A DNA stretch of 19,728 bases from Spirochaetales bacterium (lineage in GTDB: Bacteria > Spirochaetota > Spirochaetia > Sphaerochaetales > Sphaerochaetaceae). This document shows positions 1 through 9,255 of this stretch, piece after piece. Every line of letters begins with the position of its first letter. Position 1 is the stretch's first letter. A program made the translations under genes and the position numbers. The DNA is taken from the NCBI GenBank assembly GCA_022771185.1, contig JALFCJ010000101.1, positions 1 to 19,728 of the forward strand, read 5' to 3'. Below the pieces are notes generated by a model that did no database searches, had not been told where the DNA came from, and saw only the letters and a list, made by a program, of their open reading frames with translations.

Positions 1-227
1 TTTGCTATAGCATAGGAGTTAATACTTTTTCTTGCTTTACTTTATGTCCATTATAAACAACGAAAGACTATTATGGTAGATTTAACATCTCCAAGCAATG
101 AAAGGATTCTATTTTTGCGTAATAAAAGCTTTTGTACCCCCTGTCAAAAAGATGCGTAATCTTATATACTAAAGATACTTTTCGAAAATGTGTTCTTTTG
201 TGCTAGTAGTACAGTAAGGAGTATTTA
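1..227 (+). promoter_or_regulatory. Upstream region and promoter of the restriction-modification operon
   Basis: No gene is visible here. A plausible sigma70-type promoter has -35 CTGTCA at 141-146 (4 of 6 to consensus) and -10 TATACT at 165-170 (5 of 6), separated by 18 bases. The octamer TGCGTAAT occurs twice in direct orientation, at 116-123 and 153-160; the second copy sits inside the -35/-10 spacer, where a bound protein or base methylation could affect transcription. A clean Shine-Dalgarno TAAGGAG at 215-221 serves the ATG at 228. LlaJI in Lactococcus is known to be regulated through methylation of its own promoter, so the repeats deserve attention, but they are not the LlaJI site GACGC. 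Promoter call is moderate; the operator role is inference. Confidence 0.5.
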
Positions 228-1427
228 ATGGCACTCAATTTTATTGACTTGTTTGCTGGCTGCGGAGGTTTAAGCGAAGGATTCTATCGACAAGGCTTTA
301 ATGCCCTGGCTCATCTGGAAATCAATCATGCTGCTTGTGAAACATTAAAAACAAGAATGGCTCATTATGGGTATTTAAATCCGGACGAAAGTGTTCTTGA
401 GTATGACATTACAATGGATGATACAATCGATCGATTGGAAAAAACAATAAAAGGTCAGTCTGTAGATATTATAATTGGAGGTCCTCCTTGCCAAAGCTTT
501 TCGTCGCTCGGAAGAGCTAAAGACGAAAATGGAATGAAGAATGATCCTCGAAATTATCTCTTTGAAAGCTATGTGAAGGTTCTAAATCATTTTAGGCCAA
601 AAGTCTTTGTATTCGAGAATGTTACCGGCCTATTAACTGCAACTCTCAATGGAAGTCGTATTATTGATCGGATTCTTGCTTGCTTAGGAGAAAAGTATAA
701 GGTTGATTTCAATTCTGAGAAAGATGTGCTTAATGCAGCTAACTACGGCGTTCCGCAGATCAGAAAAAGAGTAATCATCATTGGGGTGAGGAAGGATCTG
801 AATCTTACACCGAGAGATATCTACAATGGTATTACTAAAACTCACTATGATCCTGAAATGAAAGAAAATCAAAAATCTGGACTGAAGAGGTATGTTACTG
901 TGAAAGATGCTATTGCGGAATTGCCTCATCTTCATGAGGGTGAAGGCTCAAAAACAGTTGTATTCTCTTCTCGAAGAGATAATGATTTCTTGAAGACTAT
1001 CGTTCCTGAAGGTCAAAACATACTGATGGATCATGTTTCTCGGCACCATAACCCAATGGATGTTCAGCGATATATGGCTATGGCAGAGAACCATTGGACA
1101 TTTGAAGAATTGCTTGAAAAAAGAGCAGATCTAAGACATGAAAAAAAGCGTGTTTTCGGGAATAGTTATGTTGTCCAGTGGTGGGATGCACCAGCAAGAA
1201 CCATCATTGCTCATCTCTATAAAGATGGAAACCAGTTTATTCATCCAGATGCATCCCAAGGAAGAACTTTAACTGTAAGAGAAGCTGCAAGATTACAGTC
1301 TTTCCCTGATGACTTTGTTTTTGAAGGTCCTAGGACAGAGCAGTACAAGCAAATTGGAAATGCCGTTCCGCCACTATTTGCAGAGGCTATCGCAAAGAGT
1401 ATTAAGAAAAACCTGGAGGAAGAATGA
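228..1427 (+). CDS. DNA (cytosine-5-)-methyltransferase, first of an LlaJI-like pair
   Basis: Transfers a methyl group from SAM to C5 of cytosine, protecting host DNA from the nuclease encoded downstream. The 399-residue protein carries the C5-methyltransferase motifs in order: motif I FIDLFAGCGGL near residues 5-15, motif IV GGPPCQSFS with catalytic Cys88, motif VI E130-N-V, motif VIII QIRKR at 177-181, then a short target-recognition region, ARTIIAH and the C-terminal QIGNAVPP of motif X. Length is normal for a single-domain enzyme. The ATG at 228 is preceded by TAAGGAG. The last codons overlap the start of the second methyltransferase. LlaJI-type systems use two C5 enzymes because an asymmetric site needs one per strand; I infer the same here. 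The family assignment is secure, the recognition sequence is unknown. Confidence 0.95.
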   Translation: MALNFIDLFAGCGGLSEGFYRQGFNALAHLEINHAACETLKTRMAHYGYLNPDESVLEYDITMDDTIDRLEKTIKGQSVDIIIGGPPCQSFSSLGRAKDENGMKNDPRNYLFESYVKVLNHFRPKVFVFENVTGLLTATLNGSRIIDRILACLGEKYKVDFNSEKDVLNAANYGVPQIRKRVIIIGVRKDLNLTPRDIYNGITKTHYDPEMKENQKSGLKRYVTVKDAIAELPHLHEGEGSKTVVFSSRRDNDFLKTIVPEGQNILMDHVSRHHNPMDVQRYMAMAENHWTFEELLEKRADLRHEKKRVFGNSYVVQWWDAPARTIIAHLYKDGNQFIHPDASQGRTLTVREAARLQSFPDDFVFEGPRTEQYKQIGNAVPPLFAEAIAKSIKKNLEEE

Positions 1428-2926
1428 TTTTCCGTGGAGTCAAAAACATACACACCAGAGAGGAAAAAGACTACTTTATTGAGCTTGTTTCTCTATATAT
1501 TAGATTTGTTGAACTTTATGCAGAAAGACACGTTCTGACTCCTCCTTGCGAGGATATTGATAAAATCATCTCAGAGTTTATTAATATTGGGGTAATAAAC
1601 TCCATAGAGGATATACAAGATTTAAAAGATTTACTTGGTGCTAAGTATGCCCCTTTTGTTAATGCAGTGAAAACAGTGATATCAAATGGTCCTGAGTTGG
1701 CTGAAATTGTTTCAAAACTTAACAATTCTTGCCGGCATAAGCTCCAGGAGGAAGCTAATAGAAGCAACTTACCTACAATTGCAGATTTTTTCTGCGGTGC
1801 AGGTGGACTCAGTTTGGGGTTCATACAGAATGGGTTTAAAATTGTTCTCGCAAATGATATCGAGGACGTATGTATCAGAACATATGAATATAATCATCCT
1901 CAAGTCTCAACAGACAAAATTATCAAGGGTGATATCAAGCAGATAGTTGAAAATGTGAAAGAATATATAGATGATGATGTGGATATCGTCATAGGGGGAC
2001 CACCTTGTCAGGGGTTCTCTGAAGCTAATAGGCAAAGAGTAATTGATGATCCAAGAAACCAACTCTACAAATACTACATTCAAGCTGTAACCAATATTTG
2101 TCCTAAATTTGTTGTCATGGAAAACGTTAAAGGAATGTTGAAAGTAGCAGATCAGGTTGTGGAAGACTATCGTGCAATCAGGGCCCAAAAAGATGGGATA
2201 ATCCATACATATGATGTTGCCTATCGCTTATTTAATTCTATGAATTTTTCTGTGGCACAAAACAGAGAACGTTTGATTTATATTGCTGTCAGGAATGATG
2301 TTGCAGCAGAAAAGGGGATTACTCCTGAATCATTGCTTTCAGAAATAGAGAATAGTTGCAAAGGAAATAAAGTGTATACTTTGAATGATGCTTTAGCATC
2401 AATCAAGCCTCTTGAGGCTCCTCGTATAAAAGGAATCACTGAAGAAGATAGCAATATAACTGGAAAAAAGATTGACTACTTTGACTATAATCAGAGTGAG
2501 TACATGAAGCTAGTTAACATGGGAACTCCAACTCCATTCGTTTTTAATCATAAGGCAAGATATGTCAGCGATGTAAACTATGAAATATATAAGCGTTTGG
2601 AGCAAGGACAAGATTCTACTGTAGATAGTATCAAGGACATCATGCCATACGCCCATCGAAATCATTGCTTTAAGGACAAGTATTATAAGTTAATAGGCGA
2701 CAGACCTTCCAGAACAATTACAGCTCATTTGAAAATGGATTGTCATTCTCATATTCATCCAAATCAGATTCGAAGTCTTACCCCGAGGGAAGCCGCAAGA
2801 GTTCAATCATTTCCTGATAATTATTTATTTCTGGGAGCATACCTAAAAACATACATGCAGGTTGGTAATGCTGTACCGCCGATGATGGCCAGAGGTATTG
2901 CTAAGATTCTAAAAAAGTACATTTGA
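1424..2926 (+). CDS. DNA (cytosine-5-)-methyltransferase, second of an LlaJI-like pair
   Basis: A second C5-cytosine methyltransferase of 500 residues, presumably modifying the other strand of the same asymmetric site. Motif I is DFFCGAGGLSLGF from residue 121, motif IV GGPPCQGFS has catalytic Cys195, motif VI is E233-N-V, motif VIII QNRER is at 278-282, SRTITAHLKMD precedes motif X QVGNAVPP near the C terminus. It has about 115 extra residues before motif I with no recognised domain, mostly helical in appearance. The ATG overlaps the TGA of the first methyltransferase by four bases (ATGA), with GGAGG just upstream, so translation is probably coupled. The two enzymes are too different to be a recent tandem duplication. 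Enzyme class is certain; the pairing with a two-component nuclease rests on the downstream genes. Confidence 0.95.
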   Translation: MIFRGVKNIHTREEKDYFIELVSLYIRFVELYAERHVLTPPCEDIDKIISEFINIGVINSIEDIQDLKDLLGAKYAPFVNAVKTVISNGPELAEIVSKLNNSCRHKLQEEANRSNLPTIADFFCGAGGLSLGFIQNGFKIVLANDIEDVCIRTYEYNHPQVSTDKIIKGDIKQIVENVKEYIDDDVDIVIGGPPCQGFSEANRQRVIDDPRNQLYKYYIQAVTNICPKFVVMENVKGMLKVADQVVEDYRAIRAQKDGIIHTYDVAYRLFNSMNFSVAQNRERLIYIAVRNDVAAEKGITPESLLSEIENSCKGNKVYTLNDALASIKPLEAPRIKGITEEDSNITGKKIDYFDYNQSEYMKLVNMGTPTPFVFNHKARYVSDVNYEIYKRLEQGQDSTVDSIKDIMPYAHRNHCFKDKYYKLIGDRPSRTITAHLKMDCHSHIHPNQIRSLTPREAARVQSFPDNYLFLGAYLKTYMQVGNAVPPMMARGIAKILKKYI

Positions 2927-2937
2927 AGGAGGCTCCA

Positions 2938-3573
2938 GTGAAAGTTCTAAGATTCTCAAAGCACCTGAATAAGACTGAACTAGGAAAAGGGACTACTCAT
3001 GAAGGGTATTTTCTCCTAAACCAAAATATTGCCAAAAAACTACTGAAATACCTCCCTGGCGCTGAGATTCCTATAGAATTTCATGAAAAAGGTTCGCAGA
3101 ACAAAATGAAAACGAGATTGACAATTGGCCGCGAATATAGATTGCCAGGATTGAGAAGATTCTTCCAATCCATTAATCTTCAAACAGAAGATTTGATTGT
3201 TCTGGAGTTTAGAAAAGATGATGGGGGAGGAATAGATTATTTCTATGAAATTAAACGTGATCCAAATTCAATTGCTGTAGATTTCAATGATGGATTAGGA
3301 TTTGAGATCCTTTCTGCTGAGGAAAAAATATCCTTACTTGCGTATGCATATGTCAAATCAAAAAACGGGGAACATCTTCCAATTTCTTTTGGGAATCGAA
3401 CATTAAAGAAAAAGCGTGAGGATTCACCAGAACCAACGCCTTTTTACGATTTATTAATAAATGGAAAGGCTTTTAATCCAAAGAAAAATGGGACCTACCT
3501 GATTACAGTAAAAGAAGGTGTTGCACTTATCAAACCATATAATTCTTGGATAATTTCAGAAGGAGAAGAATGA
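2938..3573 (+). CDS. B3/EcoRII-N-like DNA-binding protein of the restriction operon
   Basis: About 211 residues. I chose GTG at 2938 because AAGGAGG at 2926-2932 lies five bases before it; an in-frame TTG at 2923 would overlap that ribosome site. The first half resembles the B3-fold DNA-binding domain found at the N terminus of EcoRII and of LlaJI.R1: TTHEGYFLLNQNIAKKLL early, a central RLTIGREYRLPGLRRFF stretch, then DLIVLEF as a closing beta strand. The C-terminal half is basic and unrecognised. It sits between the methyltransferases and the McrB-like motor. In known LlaJI.R1 proteins the B3 domain is fused to the GTPase, so I infer this is the site-reading module carried as a separate polypeptide. 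The fold match is by eye from pattern only and needs structural comparison. Confidence 0.6.
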   Translation: MKVLRFSKHLNKTELGKGTTHEGYFLLNQNIAKKLLKYLPGAEIPIEFHEKGSQNKMKTRLTIGREYRLPGLRRFFQSINLQTEDLIVLEFRKDDGGGIDYFYEIKRDPNSIAVDFNDGLGFEILSAEEKISLLAYAYVKSKNGEHLPISFGNRTLKKKREDSPEPTPFYDLLINGKAFNPKKNGTYLITVKEGVALIKPYNSWIISEGEE

Positions 3574-3574
3574 T

Positions 3575-4915
3575 ATGCCTGCATTTCTATTTAGGCTTGA
3601 CGATTATAGTAGTCTGTTTTCAAGTATCAATAGCGACAATCTATACAAGCTCTCACTTACAACATCTAGCGAATCTCAACCATTCAAAACATTAACCAAA
3701 GATGATTGGCTTTTTCTAATTGATGATGAGGATCATATTAGAGGTATCCTTCAGATTGTTCAAAGTTCTCCGGACAGTATTGACTTTAAAAAGCTTCTTG
3801 AAGTTGGTTCAGGTGTTACATATTCGGAGTATTCGGGATTTACAACAGTAGTTTCACGCATTGATGATAGAGAGAAAAAACATTTAATCGGCTTGATAGC
3901 TAGTAGTCTTTCTGATTTATTAGACTTTAATGGAACAACTGGTAACAAGAATCTAGCAAAAGAATATGTGGAAAACTCAGAACAAATCATATTTTACGGT
4001 GTTCCTGGAAGCGGTAAATCCAATATGATCGAGAACCGTACTTCAGAGTTAAATGATGAATCAACTCAAAAGGTTAGGGTAGTGTTCCACCCTGATTATT
4101 CCAACGCAGATTTCGTTGGACAGATAATGCCAAAAAAAGATGGAGACAGTATTTCATATGAATTCAAAGCTGGTCCGTTCACTATGATTCTTAAGAAAGC
4201 TTATGATAACCCCAAAATGCCTTTTTATCTGATTATTGAAGAAATCAACAGAGGTAATGCTGCTGCAATCTTTGGTGATGTCTTCCAACTCCTTGATCGA
4301 GATAATAATGGCTGGAGTAAGTACGAAATAACCAACGAAGAAGTATCCAAGATAATATATGGTGATGAAAAAGCTAAGGATATAGGATTTAATGTAAAAC
4401 TTCCTCCTAACCTTTCAATCCTTGCAACAATGAATACTAGTGACCAAAATGTCTTTACTTTGGACAATGCATTCCAACGTCGTTGGACGATGGTTCATGT
4501 CAAGAATGAATTCCAAAACGACTCTGATAGTAATATCCAAAAGAACTCTAAAATTAAAGGAACGGAATTATCCTGGGAGAACTTTCTGTTTGGTGTTGGA
4601 GATAAACCTGGTATCAATGCAATCATTTCTAGTTCATCCTATAACAGCGGTATGTCCAGTCTCGAAGACAAGAGGATTGGTTGTTGGTTTGTTGTTAACA
4701 AAGGTGGATGGATAAAGGCTGAAGACTTCTCCAATAAGGTTCTAAAGTACCTTTGGGATGATGCATTCCATTTTGATAAATCAGTTTTTTCTGATGGAAT
4801 CGAATCATTTGATAAACTTGTAGATGCTTTCGAAAATAGAAAGCAGCTTTTCAAGGAACTCGAAATTGAGTACGTTACTGAAGGCACAGATGAACCTACA
4901 GAAGCAGGGGCGTGA
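3575..4915 (+). CDS. McrB/LlaJI.R1-like AAA+ GTPase motor of the restriction complex
   Basis: A 446-residue AAA+ protein that in the McrBC family forms a hexamer, hydrolyses GTP and drives the partner nuclease. Walker A is GVPGSGKS at 142-149; Walker B is LIIEEINR with E222/E223; the McrB-characteristic MNTSD (MNTAD in Escherichia coli) is at 286-290 and the arginine-finger segment FQRRW at 300-304. Residues 1-130 form an N-terminal domain without a recognised DNA-binding fold, which fits the separate B3-like protein just upstream. The ATG follows the previous stop by one base, with AGGAG at 3561-3565. Because McrB motifs are conserved I expect GTP use, although this cannot be read directly. 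Confidence in the family is high; assignment as LlaJI.R1 counterpart comes from operon content. Confidence 0.88.
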   Translation: MPAFLFRLDDYSSLFSSINSDNLYKLSLTTSSESQPFKTLTKDDWLFLIDDEDHIRGILQIVQSSPDSIDFKKLLEVGSGVTYSEYSGFTTVVSRIDDREKKHLIGLIASSLSDLLDFNGTTGNKNLAKEYVENSEQIIFYGVPGSGKSNMIENRTSELNDESTQKVRVVFHPDYSNADFVGQIMPKKDGDSISYEFKAGPFTMILKKAYDNPKMPFYLIIEEINRGNAAAIFGDVFQLLDRDNNGWSKYEITNEEVSKIIYGDEKAKDIGFNVKLPPNLSILATMNTSDQNVFTLDNAFQRRWTMVHVKNEFQNDSDSNIQKNSKIKGTELSWENFLFGVGDKPGINAIISSSSYNSGMSSLEDKRIGCWFVVNKGGWIKAEDFSNKVLKYLWDDAFHFDKSVFSDGIESFDKLVDAFENRKQLFKELEIEYVTEGTDEPTEAGA

Positions 4916-6180
4916 CAAGGATGACTACTGAGCTTTCTGATATCTGTGTATACAATGCAAAACTAGAAGGAAAAGGCTTTGTAGGTCTCCAATTTGAGAA
5001 TGGAGATCTCAAGGTCATGTTTCCTTTGGGATATAGAAGTGCTGACACAGATGATGAACGCCGGAAGGATATTTTGAACCTTATCTCTGTCCTTGAGATA
5101 TTCATGGAAAAGGATTCTACGATGTATTCCCCAAAGTCAGAGAACAAGAAACCTGAATCCGGGTTTCCCATTCAGGCTTACATTAGGATTATCATTGACT
5201 TTCTTAACCATGGTTATTATCACGAATATGAAACAGAATACCACAACTCTCTTTCAGGCAAGATCTGTTGGAACAAGACGATAAAAACTATTCGACCGGA
5301 GTTTGTTGGAAATGATATCTTATATCTCAATTTCATTACAAAGAAATCACAGAATAATGAGGCTGCTTTGATTACTCAAATACACAAGTTTTTTGTATAT
5401 GAGGCCTTCTTCAAGCTCGGTTTTTTGTTCTGTTCTTTTATGCCAGAGAAACCTCAGATAATTTATAACAAAAAACTGTTTCGTTCTGTAGTAGAAATGA
5501 AGTTGGAGAAGACTTTCAGTGACCGTAATCTTATTTTGTTCAACGACATGAAGCTTATCATGGATTATCTTGATGCTTCAGATTCAAATATGAAGAACTA
5601 TAGGTATGGTACTGAAGAGTTTGAATATATTTGGGAAAAATTGGTGGATAGGGTATATGGCATTTCCAACAAGGAGGATTTCTATCCTCATACCGAGTGG
5701 CATATCGCAGGAAAGGTGTTTGGAGACAACGACGTCGATTATAAGAAAAATGCCCTAAGACCTGACACGATAATGCTCATAATTGATGAAGTGAAGAAGA
5801 AGAAAGAGGCGTTTGTCCTAGATTCCAAATATTACAAGTATGGGGAGTTGAGGGAATCATATTCTCTTCCTGGTACGGATTCGATTATCAAGCAGATTGC
5901 ATATGGAAAATATGTTGAGAACAATATAGAACATCCCGACTTGAAAGTGGATGGGAATAATATATATAACGCTTTTATACTTCCATATGATTCTAAAGGC
6001 CATGCATGTGAAGTTTTTGGTTATGCAACTACTACCTATGAAGCCAACGACAAACCCTATCATAAAATATATGGGGTTATGCTGGATATAAAGGATTTGA
6101 TGTATCACCATGCACGTCTTGATGACAGTAGCATCTCAATTCTTGCTAATACAATCAAGGGATTTATCGAGAAAAGTTGA
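4912..6180 (+). CDS. McrC/LlaJI.R2-like nuclease subunit
   Basis: A 422-residue McrC-type protein, the cleaving partner of the McrB-like motor. A PD-(D/E)xK-type active site is visible as RPDTI with Asp285, followed by an LDSKYYK strand with Asp304 and Lys306. The body between about 60 and 220 has the mixed pattern typical of the LlaJI/McrC family, including a KICWNKTI segment. GTG at 4912 overlaps the stop of the McrB-like gene (GTGA), but AGGGG at 4906-4910 is better placed, ten bases away, for the in-frame ATG at 4921, so the true start may be nine bases later. It is the last gene of the operon; no clear hairpin terminator follows. The nuclease call is good; exact LlaJI subtype relies on the two neighbouring methyltransferases. 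Confidence 0.85.
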   Translation: MTRMTTELSDICVYNAKLEGKGFVGLQFENGDLKVMFPLGYRSADTDDERRKDILNLISVLEIFMEKDSTMYSPKSENKKPESGFPIQAYIRIIIDFLNHGYYHEYETEYHNSLSGKICWNKTIKTIRPEFVGNDILYLNFITKKSQNNEAALITQIHKFFVYEAFFKLGFLFCSFMPEKPQIIYNKKLFRSVVEMKLEKTFSDRNLILFNDMKLIMDYLDASDSNMKNYRYGTEEFEYIWEKLVDRVYGISNKEDFYPHTEWHIAGKVFGDNDVDYKKNALRPDTIMLIIDEVKKKKEAFVLDSKYYKYGELRESYSLPGTDSIIKQIAYGKYVENNIEHPDLKVDGNNIYNAFILPYDSKGHACEVFGYATTTYEANDKPYHKIYGVMLDIKDLMYHHARLDDSSISILANTIKGFIEKS

Positions 6181-6852
6181 TCTATTATTTTACTCAATAG
6201 TGACACTTGAATTATTCCCTAGAAAATAGTAGAGAAATCTGTAAAAAAGAGAGATAGCTTTGAAATTAAATGTTTATAATATATGAAAATACTACCTATT
6301 ATTGTGTATTATTATCTCAACTAAAAGAAACCATAAAAAATGAAGTATATCTACTTTGAGTTTATCTTTTTTATTGACGCAAAATCGACAGTTTTTCCAG
6401 TGTTTGCTCGGAATTGATAAAGAAATTCAACCTTCTTGCCACCATTAGTGTAGCCGGTGCAAGGTGACGGCCTAGACTGAAGCGGAGATTATATCTACTG
6501 AACTGGATCCGATAAGCATAGAGGCGGAGGGGGACGGCACCAAGACATTCAGATGCATCGTTGCAGACTACACTCCATTCAAGAGAGACCGTTCCTCCGA
6601 AGACGAGAAGGCGGTAAAATGCTATGACCATGCTTATGTTGGAGATCACCTCTATTATACCATTGTCACTTTTCGATTGACTCTTACATTGCATTTCGGC
6701 ATTCAAGGTCAGCATAGAGTAGGCTGACTAAGTATCAATATTGAGTTGTTTAGTATCCGGTTTTGCTTAATTTGATATAGAGTATAAGTTGTCACTAAAT
6801 TATTTCATCTCTCTTTGTCCTCCCTCATTTTCAACTCTATAGAGAGTTATGA
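6181..6852. other. Gene-poor gap with a higher-GC coding-like island
   Basis: About 670 bases without a gene I can support. The first 190 bases are very AT-rich. From about 6390 to 6725 the base composition shifts to clearly higher GC, and both strands stay open for a long way: a minus-strand frame of 114 codons (6371-6715) and a plus-strand frame running from about 6474 to 6728 without an initiator. Neither resembles a family I know and neither has a ribosome site. This looks like the remnant of a foreign gene left at the edge of the restriction island. The last 100 bases lead into the helicase remnant and contain the palindrome CTCTATAGAG at 6835-6844, 23 bases before its likely start. Confidence 0.4.
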
Positions 6853-6867
6853 ATGAGGAGAATAGAG

Positions 6868-8285
6868 ATGAATGAGAGTATTGGTGTAAAGAAAGATGTT
6901 GAGTTATCAAGTAGACAAGAGTATTTAGATTCCTTCTTCTCTCTCATACCTGAAGCTATGAATTATATGACTAGCCAGAATCTTGAGTTGGCTATCAATA
7001 GCCTTGAGAAGGCTCTAAAGAGAGTTAAAAAGAACGAAGAGGCTGAGAGGGCTAGAATAGAAAGAGGGAAAAGAGAAAAAGAACAACAAAAAAGGCTGGA
7101 GGCATTACGGAGAGCAGAGGAAGAGAGAAGAAAAGAAGCAGAAAGGCTGGAGAATCTTCATGTCCAGAAGGTCACAAGTATGGATCTTCCAGATGATTGG
7201 ACCAACTGTTTCTCTTATGACGAAGTCATATCCACTACCTCAGTCTATGAAGCTCTCGATAACTCCATCGAGAAAACTGGTGATATCAACATCGAGTATA
7301 TTGCCGCCTCCACAGGAAAGAGTGTCAACGATGTTATATCATCTCTCTCTGAACTCATCATACAGAATCCTGAGACATGGAATGAGTGTTTCTATAAAGG
7401 CTGGGAAATGAGGGAAGACTATCTATCCGGAAGCCTGACTCAGAAACTAAAAATGGCCAAAGAAGCCAACAAGAAATACAAGGGCTACTTCAAGCGTAAT
7501 GTCAAGGAGCTGGAGAGTCTTATTCCTTCCTTCTCTTCCAAAGATATCTACATAACTCTCGGTTCTCCATGGGTACCCTGTGAGATCATCGATGATTATA
7601 TTAGGTATCTGATCTTCAAAGAGTGTGAATTCGATTTTGATGTGGCAAATACAATAAATACCAGACACGATGATCTCTCTGGTACCTGGAAGATAGAGAA
7701 TAAGAGTCTACCTAGAAAGAGTAAATATCAAGGGCAGTTCAGGAGCTTCTTGTTTGAAAGCTTCGGAACATCTAGGATGGATGCTCTTACTCTGCTGGAG
7801 AACACTCTCAATATGAAGACCATAAAAATTGTAGACAAAATGGAGGACCCTTCAGACGTTAGGAAGGAGATCTCCATTATGAACAGAAATGAGACATTAA
7901 ATTAAAGATTCTGGAGAAGCAAGAAAAACTTATAAAAGAGTTCAAAGATTGGGTTTGGCAAGATGAAAAGAGAATAAACACTCTAATATCTAGCTACAAA
8001 GAAACCAACGCCTATGGTTTTTGCGTCAAGAAACACTACGATGGCTTCCGTCTGAAAAATCCAGGCCTTAATCTAAATGTCAATCTTTATCAGCATCAGA
8101 GAGATGCTGTCAAGAGAATAATATCTACTCCCAACACGCTCTTTCTCGATGAAGCTCATAACTATAAGAATATCTCTTATAGGTCAAGGATCACGGGAGT
8201 TCTGGGTTCAGGTGGAATAGGATGCGAGAGGGAAGACGGAATGCTGGATAAGGTCCAATGTATCCAGAGAAACAATAACGTTTGA
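6868..8285 (+). pseudogene. Remnant of a giant SNF2-helicase/DNA-methylase (DarB-like) gene
   Basis: The first 345 or so codons (ATG 6868, with GAGGAG seven bases upstream; in-frame ATG at 6853 also exists) contain a K/E/R-rich coiled coil, then the block REDYLSGSLTQKLKMA and LGSPWVPCEIIDDYI that typifies the very large helicase-methylase proteins of phages and conjugative elements. The frame stops at 7903-7905. Reading resumes one frame over from about 7893: EFKDWVWQDEKR, YDGFRLKNPGLN, LYQHQRDAVKRI, all family hallmarks preceding the helicase core. TPNTLF is then joined directly to LDEAHNYKN, so the Walker A region and several hundred bases are missing, and the sequence ends at a TGA (8283-8285) before the ATGTPI-type motif. 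A frameshift, an internal deletion and a 3' truncation mean it is non-functional as a helicase. An N-terminal fragment could still be translated. Confidence 0.8.
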
Positions 8286-8307
8286 AATGTAAGGTAAAAC
8301 GGATCTG

Positions 8308-9133
8308 TTATTCTATCTCAAGAATCTTTTTTACTTTCTCTAATGTAAGTTTAGTTCCTTTTGCAATCTTTTCTGGAGAAATCCCTTCAGTGTACATGAA
8401 CTTTATGTCTGAAATACGATTCTCTTCTGTAAACTTATCAACAAGCTTCTGCTCCTCAATACACATCTTTCTTACCTCCTCTTCTGTAAATACTTCCTTT
8501 CTTCTCTTCTCAATGTCTTTGTTCTTCAACTCTACATTTTCCAGGAACCAAGAGGTCGTGGAATATGTCGCCAAGTGTATCTTTACGTTCAGAGAGCCTT
8601 TCTGTGTTCAAGAATATAATAACACCATCGGCCTCCTCGGGAAAGATTTCTTCATTCATTTCTCTATCATGGTAGTCTGGCTTCATAGAGTATCTTATAG
8701 CTTCCAAATCTCTAAATCCGTCCCATATCTTATACTCTTCTTCTGATCCTTTGATCTTCAGAAGAACAAATAGGTAGCATTTTCTTCCTTTTGCCTTTTT
8801 GAGTTGGAGATGCCTTAAGTCATCCCATCGGGAAAACTTCACTTCTTCTATCTTCTCGTTCCAGTTCTGCATCTCTACCCAGATGCTTTCTCCATCAATC
8901 ATCACAATCACCATGTCAGTAATGCGTCCCCTTCCTTTGTCATGGGCTGAATACTATTGTATTGTCAGGATCTTGATAGACTTCACTCCGGGGATGTAGT
9001 GTCGGATGATGGTCTCAAGAACATTCTTCGTCTCAGGCGTAAGGTCGCCGAAGAACCTGTTGAACTTGACGTCGGAGGAAAGGGAGAGTCTTCTTATTTC
9101 TTCCAGTATTTTTGGATCAATATCTTTGTCCAT
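8308..9133 (-). pseudogene. Broken Rpn-family PD-(D/E)xK nuclease / transposase-like gene
   Basis: Read from ATG at 9133 (AAGGAG just upstream), the product starts MDKDIDPKILEEIRRLSLSS, continues through FFGDLTPETKNVLETIIRHY, then meets an in-frame TAG inside ILTIQ*YSAHDKGRGRITD at about 8956-8958. Downstream the frame continues for 134 codons with the Rpn/PD-(D/E)xK core ITDMVIVMIDGESIWVEMQ (Asp and the E-x-Q strand) and the R-W-D-D-L helix. Near 8555 the frame shifts again: LGDIFHDLL goes out of frame and the expected charged C-terminal helices continue in the frame that ends at TAA 8308-8310. Rpn proteins are dispersed, recombination-promoting nucleases of about 300 residues. Two lesions mark this copy as dead. 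It converges on the helicase remnant, whose end lies 22 bases away. Confidence 0.75.
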
Positions 9134-9255
9134 ATTTTTCTCCTTATACCTCTATTACGCGTAAATAGCTGATTTTGTCGAAAAACTAGGAATTAATAGG
9201 CAGTATGTCTTTTATATATGAATCTTAATAATTATTTATGAGGTATCAGGGAAAC

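Noticed and set aside
6371..6715. Minus-strand frame of 114 codons in the GC-rich island
   Set aside because: No ribosome site and the opposite strand is equally open; not assignable as a gene.
8282..8746. Plus-strand frame of 154 codons
   Set aside because: Antisense to the recognisable Rpn-type coding frames; serine/phenylalanine-rich composition is typical of a shadow frame.
8957..9172. Plus-strand frame of 71 codons
   Set aside because: Antisense to the N-terminal part of the Rpn-type pseudogene, which has a proper start and ribosome site.
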